Assembly (NCBI GenBank): GCA_945865355.1
Contig: CAMBDN010000081.1
Span: 1 to 9,853 of the forward strand
From: Legionella genomosp. 1
GTDB lineage: Bacteria > Pseudomonadota > Gammaproteobacteria > Legionellales > Legionellaceae
DNA: 9,853 nt
Direction: 5' to 3'
Shown here: positions 1-7,557 of the stretch, one piece after another
Layout of the letters: each line of letters opens with the position of its first letter
How positions within the stretch are numbered: position 1 is the first letter of the stretch
Made by a program: the position numbers and the translations under genes
The notes under the pieces: model-generated
What the model saw: only the letters and a program-made list of their open reading frames with translations
Told to the model about the DNA's origin: nothing
Databases searched by the model: none

Positions 1-1
1 A

Positions 2-1075
2 ATGAACATTGAAAAGAAGATTGACCATGTATTAACCAATACGACTGATTTGCAGTTGGGGTTGTCACCTAAGGAATTAGGCTTAAAACCAGTCATCAGC
101 GTTGAAGGCGACCATCTTTCGCTCAATCTATGCGCAGGCTTTCCTAGCACGAACCTACAAGAAACATTATTACCCTCACTTACAAAAGCGTTAGCGGAAG
201 AATTACCGCAATTCCAACTCAACATAACCATTGATCATTTTATCAAAGCCCATCGCACCCAATTACCAGGTAAAGGATTACGTGGCGTTAAAAATACAAT
301 AGCCATCGCCTCTGGAAAAGGTGGCGTCGGTAAATCAACCGTAACGGTTAATTTAGCAACAGCATTGGCACGAAGTGGTGCCCGGGTTGGCATTCTTGAT
401 GCCGATATTTATGGTCCAAGTATTCCATTAATGTTAGGAAAAACAGCCCCTGTTCAAGTCAGCGGAGAGCATTATTTACCGGTCTTTGCACATGGCGTCT
501 ATGCTATGTCCATTGGTTACCTGACCGATGGAGAACAAGCTCTCATTTGGCGCGGACCGATGCTTGCTAAATCATTGCTACAAATGATCGATATCACTCA
601 ATGGGATGAGCTTGATTATTTATTTATCGATTTACCGCCTGGTACTGGCGATATTCAACTGAGTCTAGTACAAAAAATCCCCTTAACGGGAGCTGTGATC
701 GTCACAACCCCACAGAATGTTGCAACCCTAGATGCAGAAAAAGCCATCAAGATGTTTGCTAAAACAAATATCGATGTATTAGGTATTGTTGAGAACATGT
801 CTTTACATATATGTAGTCAATGTGGCCATCAAGATACTATTTTCAGCAGTGGTGGCGCCGAGCAATTATGCCATCGCTATCAATGTAAATTACTTGGACA
901 ACTGCCTTTGGATAGCCGCATTAGTCAACATTGCGATCAGGGGTTGCCAACAGCCGCATCTGGCACTAGCGACTTGTCGATAAGCTTTACCAACACTGCA
1001 TTACGTACGGTTATAGAATTGAGTAAGAAGCCGTTAAATTATGCTGATAAATTTCCAAAAATTGTGGTTGAGTAA
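2..1075 (+). CDS. mrp: Mrp/ApbC family iron-sulfur cluster carrier P-loop ATPase
   Basis: This is a cytosolic ATPase of the Mrp/ApbC/Nbp35 family, known to bind a labile Fe-S cluster as a dimer and pass it to apo-proteins. Residues 1-85 form a diverged MIP18/DUF59-like N-terminal domain. The rest is the MinD/ParA-type ATPase: deviant Walker A GKGGVGKST at 105-113, the switch region DADIYGPSIP near 133-142, and DLPPGTGD at 210-217. The CxxC pair C271/C274, in the ENMSLHICSQCG context, is the expected cluster ligand. At 357 aa it is close to E. coli Mrp (about 370 aa) and it aligns from end to end from memory. The ATG lies one base inside the window, so its ribosome-binding site cannot be seen and a slightly earlier start cannot be excluded. 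It runs convergent to the methyltransferase gene. Confidence 0.95.
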   Translation: MNIEKKIDHVLTNTTDLQLGLSPKELGLKPVISVEGDHLSLNLCAGFPSTNLQETLLPSLTKALAEELPQFQLNITIDHFIKAHRTQLPGKGLRGVKNTIAIASGKGGVGKSTVTVNLATALARSGARVGILDADIYGPSIPLMLGKTAPVQVSGEHYLPVFAHGVYAMSIGYLTDGEQALIWRGPMLAKSLLQMIDITQWDELDYLFIDLPPGTGDIQLSLVQKIPLTGAVIVTTPQNVATLDAEKAIKMFAKTNIDVLGIVENMSLHICSQCGHQDTIFSSGGAEQLCHRYQCKLLGQLPLDSRISQHCDQGLPTAASGTSDLSISFTNTALRTVIELSKKPLNYADKFPKIVVE

Positions 1076-1106
1076 TTAGGAGCAGCTATAAAGGGGCTTA
1101 AGGATT

Positions 1107-1177
1107 CCTCCCTTTCAAAAGAGAAGCTAGGAGGGGTTTGTTAAATCCCTTTATACCCCCCTTTTTTTCAAAGGGGG
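1107..1177. repeat. Palindromic intergenic repeat, copy A
   Basis: A C/G-tract-rich element between two convergent genes. It holds an imperfect first hairpin (CCTCC 1107-1111 against GGAGG 1130-1134) and a second, perfect hairpin (CCCCCTTT 1157-1164, loop TTTTC, AAAGGGGG 1170-1177). Its first 50 bases align with the element at 5648 in the same orientation, at about three quarters identity by eye, sharing CCTCCCTTT, a TAG/GAG-rich middle, TTGTTA and TTTATA. This suggests a dispersed MITE- or REP-like family. The hairpins could slow transcription from either gene, but neither is followed by a T-run, so I do not call it a canonical terminator. Confidence 0.65.
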
Positions 1178-1232
1178 AATGACTTGGTTTAGATAGCGCA
1201 CTCCCTTCATTCAACAGCACGACCATCAAACT

Positions 1233-2006
1233 CTACTTTTCTGCAGTAACCAAAAAAATAGATATATCAAACCAATATTTACCCTGATATTTTTGCTGAC
1301 ACTCTAAATCATATGCTTTAACCAACGCCTCATTCAGCACGCTGATCTCATCTTCTGGCACTTGCCCCTGAAACAAAGCAAGCCCACACACAAACTTACG
1401 ATAAATATCAAGCGAAGGTAATAAAATAACGTGTTTTTTGATGTCGACTTGTGCATTTTTAAACGGTACGTTGGTGAGAAGCTTTGGCAACTCGCCAACG
1501 TGCTCAAAATTGACAGACAATTTAAAATGACGTAGCAGTGGGAATTCATCGGTAGCTATCATGGATTGAATACCCCGCATCAATGCACAATTGCCCGTAG
1601 GAAAAATAGTTAGAACACGACCACCCTTCTTTAAAGCACCATATATTTTCATATATGCAGTTGCCAAATCGGGGCACCAATGCAGGCACCAAAATGACAC
1701 GACTTGATTAAATTTCTCACTAAAATCCATCATTAAGACATCTGTCTGTTGCAATGATAGATTAGGATAATCTGTCATTTTTTCACGAGCCACCGCTAGC
1801 ATGTTTGCAGATCGATCAATCCCCAGCACCCCCCCTTCCGGAACTCTCTCAACGACGCTAGTGCTAAAAGAGCCATCACCACATCCTATATCCAATATAT
1901 AATCCGTTGGTTTTGTTGCTAAAAGATTTAAATATTGATTAGCAATCGTAGCTTGAATATAGTTGCCTATCGCGTAGTCTTGAGCTGGCCACTCATAATT
2001 TATCAT
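1233..2006 (-). CDS. Class I SAM-dependent methyltransferase
   Basis: A 257-aa soluble Rossmann-fold methyltransferase of the Methyltransf_11/25 type. Residues 37-47 are motif I (ILDIGCGDGSF), GID at 62-64 supplies the acidic ribose-binding residue, and the VVSFWCLHW segment near 102-110 followed by LKKGGRVL (126-132) matches motifs II and III. It resembles trans-aconitate or small-molecule O-methyltransferases of the same fold, but the substrate cannot be told from sequence. A GTG at 2015 is possible. I prefer the ATG at 2006 because AAGGG (2015-2019) lies 8 nt upstream of it and overlaps that GTG. It is divergent from parE and convergent with mrp, so it is probably monocistronic. No signal peptide or membrane segment is visible. 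Confidence 0.85.
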   Translation of the reverse strand: MINYEWPAQDYAIGNYIQATIANQYLNLLATKPTDYILDIGCGDGSFSTSVVERVPEGGVLGIDRSANMLAVAREKMTDYPNLSLQQTDVLMMDFSEKFNQVVSFWCLHWCPDLATAYMKIYGALKKGGRVLTIFPTGNCALMRGIQSMIATDEFPLLRHFKLSVNFEHVGELPKLLTNVPFKNAQVDIKKHVILLPSLDIYRKFVCGLALFQGQVPEDEISVLNEALVKAYDLECQQKYQGKYWFDISIFLVTAEK

Positions 2007-2014
2007 CACGTTCA

Positions 2015-2019
2015 CCCTT
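2015..2019 (-). promoter_or_regulatory. Ribosome-binding site deciding the methyltransferase start
   Basis: On the minus strand AAGGG lies 8 nt before the ATG at 2006-2004. The alternative GTG at 2015-2013 overlaps this site and would have no Shine-Dalgarno sequence at a usable distance. Confidence 0.6.
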
Positions 2020-2242
2020 TCTCATGAATGTTTAAAGATACATCGGCATCCAATCAATATTATTTAGTTTGATGAGATGGATATCAGGGGTAACCGCATA
2101 TTTTATTTATAAAATAGAAAAGACGGACGTTTGTTCTGTTATTTTATATCATGCATTTGCCCTGAGATGTATGCATGCCTGCATCCCTGAAACGATCAAT
2201 TCATGGTAGACTAACTTAACTTTATTGAGTGAGTCCCAATCA

Positions 2243-4123
2243 ATGTCTGAAAATTACACGGCCGAAGCGATTGAGGTGTTAAGTGGGCTTGAGCCCGTTC
2301 AACGTCGTCCTGGAATGTATACTGATACCACTCGCCCTAACCATTTAGCGCAAGAAGTGATCGACAACAGTGTCGATGAGGTGATTGCTGGATTCGCTAG
2401 CACGATTACCGTTACGCTGCATGAAGATAACTCAGTAGAAGTCGAAGATAATGGTCGAGGCATGCCCGTTGATGTCCATCCGCAACTTGGCTTAAGTGGT
2501 GTGGAAGTGATCATGACGCGCTTACATGCCGGTGCAAAATTTTCCGATAAAAGTTACAACTTTTCTGGCGGTTTGCATGGTGTTGGGGTCTCCGTTGTCA
2601 ACGCCCTCTCAGAACGATTGGACATCTCGATCAAACGCAACGGCCTGATTTATCAAATGTCATTTGCTAACGGTGACAAAACAAATGAGCTCAATGAAAT
2701 CGGTGTCGCTAAAAAGCGGGAAACAGGCACCACCGTGCGCTTTTGGCCAAATGCTAAATATTTTGACACCTCACGGCTATCCGTCAAACAACTGAGCCAT
2801 GTCTTACGTGCTAAAGCGGTTCTTTGCCCAGGCTTATCGGTGACTTTTATCAATAAAGCATCCAATGAAGAAACGACCTGGTGTTATGAGAAAGGATTAG
2901 CTGACTATTTATGTCAATCATTACCTGCTGACTATTTCCCCGAGGAACCGTTTACTGGCGAATATAAAAACGATGATGCAACCGTCGATTGGGCTCTCGC
3001 TTGGTCAAGTACCTCTACAGGTCTACTCAGTGAAAGTTATGTGAATTTAATCCCAACCGTGCAAGGAGGCACCCATGTCAATGGCTTACGCTCCGGTCTT
3101 TTTGATGCACTGTCTGACTTTTGCGAGTTGCGTAATTTAACACCTCGAGGGGTTAAACTAACCGCTGATGATCTCTGGGAGCCTTGCCAATATGTGCTCT
3201 CAATAAAAATGAAGGAGCCACAATTTGCAGGCCAAACCAAAGAACGTTTAAGCTCAAGACAAACAGCAGGACTAGTGAGTAATGTCGTCAAAGACGCCTT
3301 TGCACTTTGGCTTAATCAACACCGCAGCCAAGGCGAAATCATTGCAAATTTCGCGATTGAACGCGCTCAAAAAAGATTGCGTCAAGCCAAGCAAGTGGCG
3401 CGTAAACGTGTTCACCAAGGGCCCGCCCTCCCCGGTAAACTGGCGGATTGTTTGCAACAAGATTTGAATCAAGCTGAATTATTTTTGGTAGAGGGAGATT
3501 CTGCAGGTGGATCAGCAAAACAAGCTCGAAATAAAGATTTTCAGGCGATTCTGCCACTACGTGGTAAAATATTAAACTCATGGGAAGTTGATTCCTCGCA
3601 CGTACTTGCTTCACAAGAAATTCATGATATTTCTGTAGCTATTGGCATTGATCCCGGCTCAGACGATTTATCAGGCCTTCGCTATGGGAAAATTTGTATT
3701 CTTGCGGATGCGGATTCTGACGGCGCACACATTGCAACACTAATCTGCGCTCTGTTTCTCCGGCATTTTAAACCCCTGGTACTAGCTGGCCATGTTTTTG
3801 TCGCCATGCCACCACTGTACCGAATTGACGCTGGAAAAGAAGTGCACTATGCACTCGATGATGAGGAAAAAGACAGGATTACCGCGTTACTAACGAAAAA
3901 AAGCAAAGCTAAAATCAATGTACAACGCTTTAAAGGCTTGGGCGAAATGAACCCTATTCAACTCCGAGAGACAACCATGGACCCAAACACCCGCCGGTTG
4001 ATCCAACTAACGCTCGAAGACGAACCAACCACCATGGAACTCATGGATATGATGCTTGCTAAAAAGCGTGCTTCAGACCGTAAAGCATGGCTGGAAAGTA
4101 ATGGAAATTTAGCGGCTGTATAA
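2243..4123 (+). CDS. parE: DNA topoisomerase IV subunit B (ParE)
   Basis: ATPase subunit of topoisomerase IV, which with ParC forms a heterotetramer that decatenates daughter chromosomes. In order: a GHKL ATPase domain with EVIDNSVDE (38-46), DNGRGMPV (69-76) and the ATP lid GGLHGVGVS (109-117); a transducer domain with QTKERLSSR (331-339); and a TOPRIM domain with EGDSAGG (417-423) and the metal-binding DADSDG (489-494), then QRFKGLGEMN (561-570). At 626 aa it matches E. coli ParE (630 aa) and lacks the large insertion in the C-terminal half of most gammaproteobacterial GyrB, which settles ParE over GyrB. ATG 2243 is chosen because the protein then begins MSENYTAEAIEVL, like E. coli MTQTYNADAIEVL. 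An in-frame TTG at 2225 would only add a poorly supported extension. The ribosome-binding site is weak (GAGTGAG just upstream). parC is not in the window. Confidence 0.97.
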   Translation: MSENYTAEAIEVLSGLEPVQRRPGMYTDTTRPNHLAQEVIDNSVDEVIAGFASTITVTLHEDNSVEVEDNGRGMPVDVHPQLGLSGVEVIMTRLHAGAKFSDKSYNFSGGLHGVGVSVVNALSERLDISIKRNGLIYQMSFANGDKTNELNEIGVAKKRETGTTVRFWPNAKYFDTSRLSVKQLSHVLRAKAVLCPGLSVTFINKASNEETTWCYEKGLADYLCQSLPADYFPEEPFTGEYKNDDATVDWALAWSSTSTGLLSESYVNLIPTVQGGTHVNGLRSGLFDALSDFCELRNLTPRGVKLTADDLWEPCQYVLSIKMKEPQFAGQTKERLSSRQTAGLVSNVVKDAFALWLNQHRSQGEIIANFAIERAQKRLRQAKQVARKRVHQGPALPGKLADCLQQDLNQAELFLVEGDSAGGSAKQARNKDFQAILPLRGKILNSWEVDSSHVLASQEIHDISVAIGIDPGSDDLSGLRYGKICILADADSDGAHIATLICALFLRHFKPLVLAGHVFVAMPPLYRIDAGKEVHYALDDEEKDRITALLTKKSKAKINVQRFKGLGEMNPIQLRETTMDPNTRRLIQLTLEDEPTTMELMDMMLAKKRASDRKAWLESNGNLAAV

Positions 4124-4238
4124 TGATCCCGTATTACGGTGTACTGCATACGAGCTACAGCCCTAGTCACTGCATTCTGCTGTTCAATCGATTGGACCGA
4201 GTCAAGCCAATATAGGCGGGGGCGGGCCTTTAAAAAAA

Positions 4239-5555
4239 TTAACGCTTAAGGGTATTTTTTCCCAAGTCAGGCGTTGGTATTTCCAAGTTAATTTCGCTAG
4301 AAGAAACCGATCTCCTGTCTTTGGAAAACATTCCAACCTGACTGGGTTTACCAAGACAAGCATCAGCCGCTCCCACAATAGACCGTGGCGCGATAACCGT
4401 TGTTAATTCCACTTGAAGATCAACCGTATTATCACTACTTAAACCATGCTCTTGTTGTAAAACAAACTCTTTTTCATATTGTTCTTCTATCGCTTCAAAT
4501 TTACTATGCAAACGTGCTCTTACAGCTTTTACATTATACTTTTCTAAAAGAAGTTCCCCAAGGCTAACTAAACCAATCGCTGCGAGAGCACCTAAGGCTA
4601 TAAAAATTCCACCCGGAATAAAAACCCAAGCAGCAACAATCCCTGCGCAAAGCAACGCCCCACCTAGTTTAATCGCTACCAAATTTCTACGTTTTATATA
4701 CTCCGACTCATGGCGTTCCTGCTCTTGTAAAGTAGTAATATCTACATCTTTACCCATTGACACTTTCTTTTTATCTTCAATCTTTTTATCTTCAAAGATG
4801 AGCTGGAGAAATCGTAAAGACTCTTTAAAAAAATCAACAGCAGCAGCTACAACAAACAAAATGGCTGCTACCGGCGTTGTTGTAGTTACCGCGGCTATCA
4901 AGACACCATAAGCTGCAAAGTTCAAGGCCGTTTTAGCAAGCAAGAAAAAGCTGTTTTGGAATCGCTCCCTCAATGTCATCGATTTATCAGTTATATTTTT
5001 ATAAAGTGAATAAACACCAACACCCGCTGCAAAAAGTATTCCTACGACCGGCATAAATAAAGCTGCCGCAATCAGACTTTGGAGAGCGGTTAATGCACCC
5101 ACATGGACAAAAAGAGGGAATAATACGTTGACAATGCCAAGCGCAAAGACACCGCCATAAAGAATTTTCATCCACTTTTTATATTTTTGTTCGTCTATAA
5201 GCGCAATAAATTCCTTTAGTTTCTGATTCTCTTTACTATTATGCTCAAATAACTCCACTAAAAATTCATTGACGGTCAACGGTGCACCAAGATAACGCCC
5301 CCATTGCAGACGAGGGATTTTAAGATGGATGAGGATATCCTCAACAATTTTGCTGATTTGTTCATCGGAATTAATTTTGGTCGTATAAAAGTCACGATTA
5401 AATTCAACTGATTTGCCATCATAATAAGACATGCAACTGCTCAGAGAAAAATTAGACGCACCACGAAGCTCATTGTAGAAAGATCTTAGCGTTTTAATCA
5501 GTGGTTGCATAAAATCCTTTGCACGATTGACCTGAATTGTAAAATTATAAACCAT
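4239..5555 (-). CDS. Multi-pass membrane protein of unknown function (effector-like architecture)
   Basis: I do not recognise a family. The 438-aa product has a hydrophilic, partly acidic N-terminal region (1-125), then hydrophobic segments near 131-152, 157-186, 203-243 (probably two spans) and 292-332 (probably two spans). A charged lysine/glutamate-rich linker (about 245-290, with the short repeat EDKKIEDKKK) separates the two hydrophobic blocks. A charged helix at 335-370 and a polar tail of about 70 residues follow. There is no N-terminal signal peptide. Hydrophobic spans in the middle with long soluble ends are common among Legionella Dot/Icm substrates, but also in ordinary inner-membrane proteins, so a secreted role is only a guess. 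The start is uncertain: ATG 5555 has no Shine-Dalgarno sequence, while ATG 5510 (residue 16) has AAAGGA only 4 nt upstream. It is convergent with parE and stands alone. Confidence 0.75.
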   Translation of the reverse strand: MVYNFTIQVNRAKDFMQPLIKTLRSFYNELRGASNFSLSSCMSYYDGKSVEFNRDFYTTKINSDEQISKIVEDILIHLKIPRLQWGRYLGAPLTVNEFLVELFEHNSKENQKLKEFIALIDEQKYKKWMKILYGGVFALGIVNVLFPLFVHVGALTALQSLIAAALFMPVVGILFAAGVGVYSLYKNITDKSMTLRERFQNSFFLLAKTALNFAAYGVLIAAVTTTTPVAAILFVVAAAVDFFKESLRFLQLIFEDKKIEDKKKVSMGKDVDITTLQEQERHESEYIKRRNLVAIKLGGALLCAGIVAAWVFIPGGIFIALGALAAIGLVSLGELLLEKYNVKAVRARLHSKFEAIEEQYEKEFVLQQEHGLSSDNTVDLQVELTTVIAPRSIVGAADACLGKPSQVGMFSKDRRSVSSSEINLEIPTPDLGKNTLKR

Positions 5556-5647
5556 TTAGATTAACTAATTATTAAGTGGTCTCCCAGTCGTTTAACCATT
5601 GGGTATGATTGGGGCATTAACGTAATGGCACACTCCTCTTAAAAGTG

Positions 5648-5722
5648 CCTCCCTTTGACAAAGGGAGGTTAGAAGAGAGTTGTTAGATGCATTTATAAAA
5701 AATCACCCTCCACTTATTTTTC
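5648..5722. repeat. Palindromic intergenic repeat, copy B
   Basis: Begins with a perfect hairpin: CCTCCCTTTG (5648-5657), a single central A, and CAAAGGGAGG (5659-5668). The following TTAGAAGAGAGTTGTTAGATG and ATTTATAAAA stretch parallels copy A at 1107 in the same order and orientation. The second C-rich arm (CCCTCC near 5706) has lost its partner, so the distal hairpin seen in copy A has decayed. It lies between two minus-strand genes, downstream of the spermidine-synthase-like gene and upstream of the membrane protein gene, and could act as a weak terminator or mRNA 3'-end stabiliser for the former. Confidence 0.65.
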
Positions 5723-5757
5723 AACAGAAGAAACTCATTAAATACACCATGAGCTAA

Positions 5758-7557
5758 TTACCACTTCAGCAATGGGATCAAATTTGAATAATCATTTGTC
5801 CACAATTGAGTATCATCCTCCGTTACAAAGCGCCACCCAAGTTTTCCTATTAAACGGCTAGCTAAACGCTCATTGGTGGTTAGCAAAGCCCATTCTGATG
5901 CAAATTGGCCTAAACGGCTGTTAGCCGCCTGTACTTTATTCAAAACCATCATATCCAGCTTACGTCCTGCACCCGTTAATACAGGTAAAACTCGCAGGTG
6001 TCGGTTGCTAATGTTCACTAAAATGACGCCATCAAACGTTATTTTTTTCTTATAAAGAGCAAAAGCCTCTAAGGTCAATAAGTGCACTGGAATCGCGTCT
6101 GAATTAAAAGCATCCATCACCAACAACTCATATGATGAATCCACCGCATGCTCCACCGCCAATAAACCATCATCCTTAATTAAAGATGCATGCACCGGGC
6201 AATCTTTTAAATAGGTAAATAACTGAGGATCACTCGCAATATCAATCACTTGTTGATCTATTTCCACCATGGTCAATTGATCTTGCGCTCGAAATTGACA
6301 GGCCATGATCCCCGTCCCCAATCCCAACACCATGGCATGCAACGGTTTATACTCCTCTTGCATTCTTTGAACCACCGGGAAAACGGCACCATAATATGCC
6401 CTGGCACCATCTGTTGGGTTTTCATCAAGTTGTACTTGAAAGCCATGAATCGTGCTTTGACTCAGCAACACATGTGCCCCCTCTTTTGCAAACACCTGTT
6501 TTACACCATAGAAATTACGCTGTTGACTGAGAATTTGTGTTGACTTAAACCAGGGGACAAATAAAAAGACAAATAAAATACTCATACTAAAGCAGAGCCT
6601 ACGTGAACTACCAGGCCAGAGCATGATAAGGCATAGTACTAAAAACTCTATGACGCGATGCCCCTCTAACCACAAGCCCCAGGTTGTATTAGCAAGCAAA
6701 TAATTGAATAATAATAAAACAAAGACCATGGAAGGTATGAACCATGATGTTGATATTAAGCCCAATGACTTAGCTGCATTCCGCTTGAGTGGGATACATA
6801 GTAATGCCAATAGCATGACCAACGGATATTCATACGCATGTGAAAATAACCTTGGGGATAATATCCCATTAAATAAACCCGCAAGCACCCCACCCAAACT
6901 CAAACAAAAATAAAAGGATGTTAATTGCTGTGCAGGAGGACGCACACGCACCAATTCACCGAGGCATAACATTGCTACCATAAAAAAACCAAGTAAATTG
7001 AAGATAATCAATTGAATGGCCTGAACTTGGTTGGAGCCGACGATAAAACCAAGAATAGGGAAAACTAAAAAAATCAGGATGTTACGTATCACCCACGTAT
7101 GAGAAAGGATGGGTTTACTAGCGAAAGTTAGAATAAACGAGAGTAAATACAACGCCAATGGCAGTACCCAAAACAACGGGGTAGCCGCAACGTCAGTAGA
7201 AATGTAAAAGGTAACACCTAGCATCAAACTACAGGGAATAAAACTATAAGACACCCAGATAGCTCGCTCTAACCAAGTCGTTTTTACTGCACGACTGACC
7301 GATTGAGCCTTTGATTCATAACGAACAGTAAACAGTAGATACAGCATTAAACCAAGGTAAACTAAATATATCGCATTCCAATCATAAAATTGTTGATTGA
7401 CTCCAGAAAAACGCTCAACCAGCCAAGGATAACTTAGCAGTGCTAAAAGACTGCCAACATTACTAGCAACATATAAAAAATAAGGATCAGACGCCCCCTT
7501 CCCTGTCGTTTGGCTGTTGTCATATTGTAATAATGGTGCTGATGCACCAATAACCAA
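5758..7557 (-). CDS. 3' segment of the broken gene: rest of membrane domain plus spermidine-synthase-like catalytic domain
   Basis: A 599-codon open frame starting inside the repeat at a TTG with no ribosome-binding site, so it is probably not translated alone except by reinitiation or slippage. Residues 24-48 (DPYFLYVASNVGSLLAL...) are family consensus. About eight further hydrophobic spans lie between 30 and 335. The catalytic domain follows: SAM/dcSAM-binding VLGLGTG at 410-416, acidic VEID at 431-434, MDAFNSDAIPVHLLT at 481-495 with the conserved Asp, and the terminal WTNDYSNLIPLL at 586-597. All motifs are intact and the C-terminus ends where expected, which argues against long-standing decay. 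Confidence 0.75.
   Translation of the reverse strand: MVIGASAPLLQYDNSQTTGKGASDPYFLYVASNVGSLLALLSYPWLVERFSGVNQQFYDWNAIYLVYLGLMLYLLFTVRYESKAQSVSRAVKTTWLERAIWVSYSFIPCSLMLGVTFYISTDVAATPLFWVLPLALYLLSFILTFASKPILSHTWVIRNILIFLVFPILGFIVGSNQVQAIQLIIFNLLGFFMVAMLCLGELVRVRPPAQQLTSFYFCLSLGGVLAGLFNGILSPRLFSHAYEYPLVMLLALLCIPLKRNAAKSLGLISTSWFIPSMVFVLLLFNYLLANTTWGLWLEGHRVIEFLVLCLIMLWPGSSRRLCFSMSILFVFLFVPWFKSTQILSQQRNFYGVKQVFAKEGAHVLLSQSTIHGFQVQLDENPTDGARAYYGAVFPVVQRMQEEYKPLHAMVLGLGTGIMACQFRAQDQLTMVEIDQQVIDIASDPQLFTYLKDCPVHASLIKDDGLLAVEHAVDSSYELLVMDAFNSDAIPVHLLTLEAFALYKKKITFDGVILVNISNRHLRVLPVLTGAGRKLDMMVLNKVQAANSRLGQFASEWALLTTNERLASRLIGKLGWRFVTEDDTQLWTNDYSNLIPLLKW

Noticed and set aside
2100..2186. AT-rich palindrome-like stretch and repeated GCAT motifs in the methyltransferase/parE divergent intergenic region, as an operator or small RNA
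   Set aside because: Arms are short and imperfect, and no terminator-like hairpin follows. Promoters must be present here, but I could not fix good -35/-10 pairs for either gene.
2225..2242. Upstream TTG start extending ParE by six residues (MSESQS)
   Set aside because: No ribosome-binding site fits it, and the ATG at 2243 gives an N-terminus that matches E. coli ParE directly.
4199..4232. G-rich AGGCGGGGGCGGGCCT followed by TTTAAAAAAA after parE, as a terminator
   Set aside because: Only a 4-bp AGGC/GCCT stem can form, and no clean T-run follows on either strand.
5544..5549. TATAAT on the minus strand within codons 2-4 of the membrane protein, as a promoter for the internal start at 5510
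   Set aside because: No reasonable -35 hexamer is found 16-18 nt upstream, and the region is AT-rich, so the match is likely chance.
7443..7557. Programmed -1 ribosomal frameshift in the overlap of the two segments
   Set aside because: I see no X XXY YYZ slippery heptamer in the upstream frame and no evident downstream stem-loop; the tandem repeat explains the frame change more simply.
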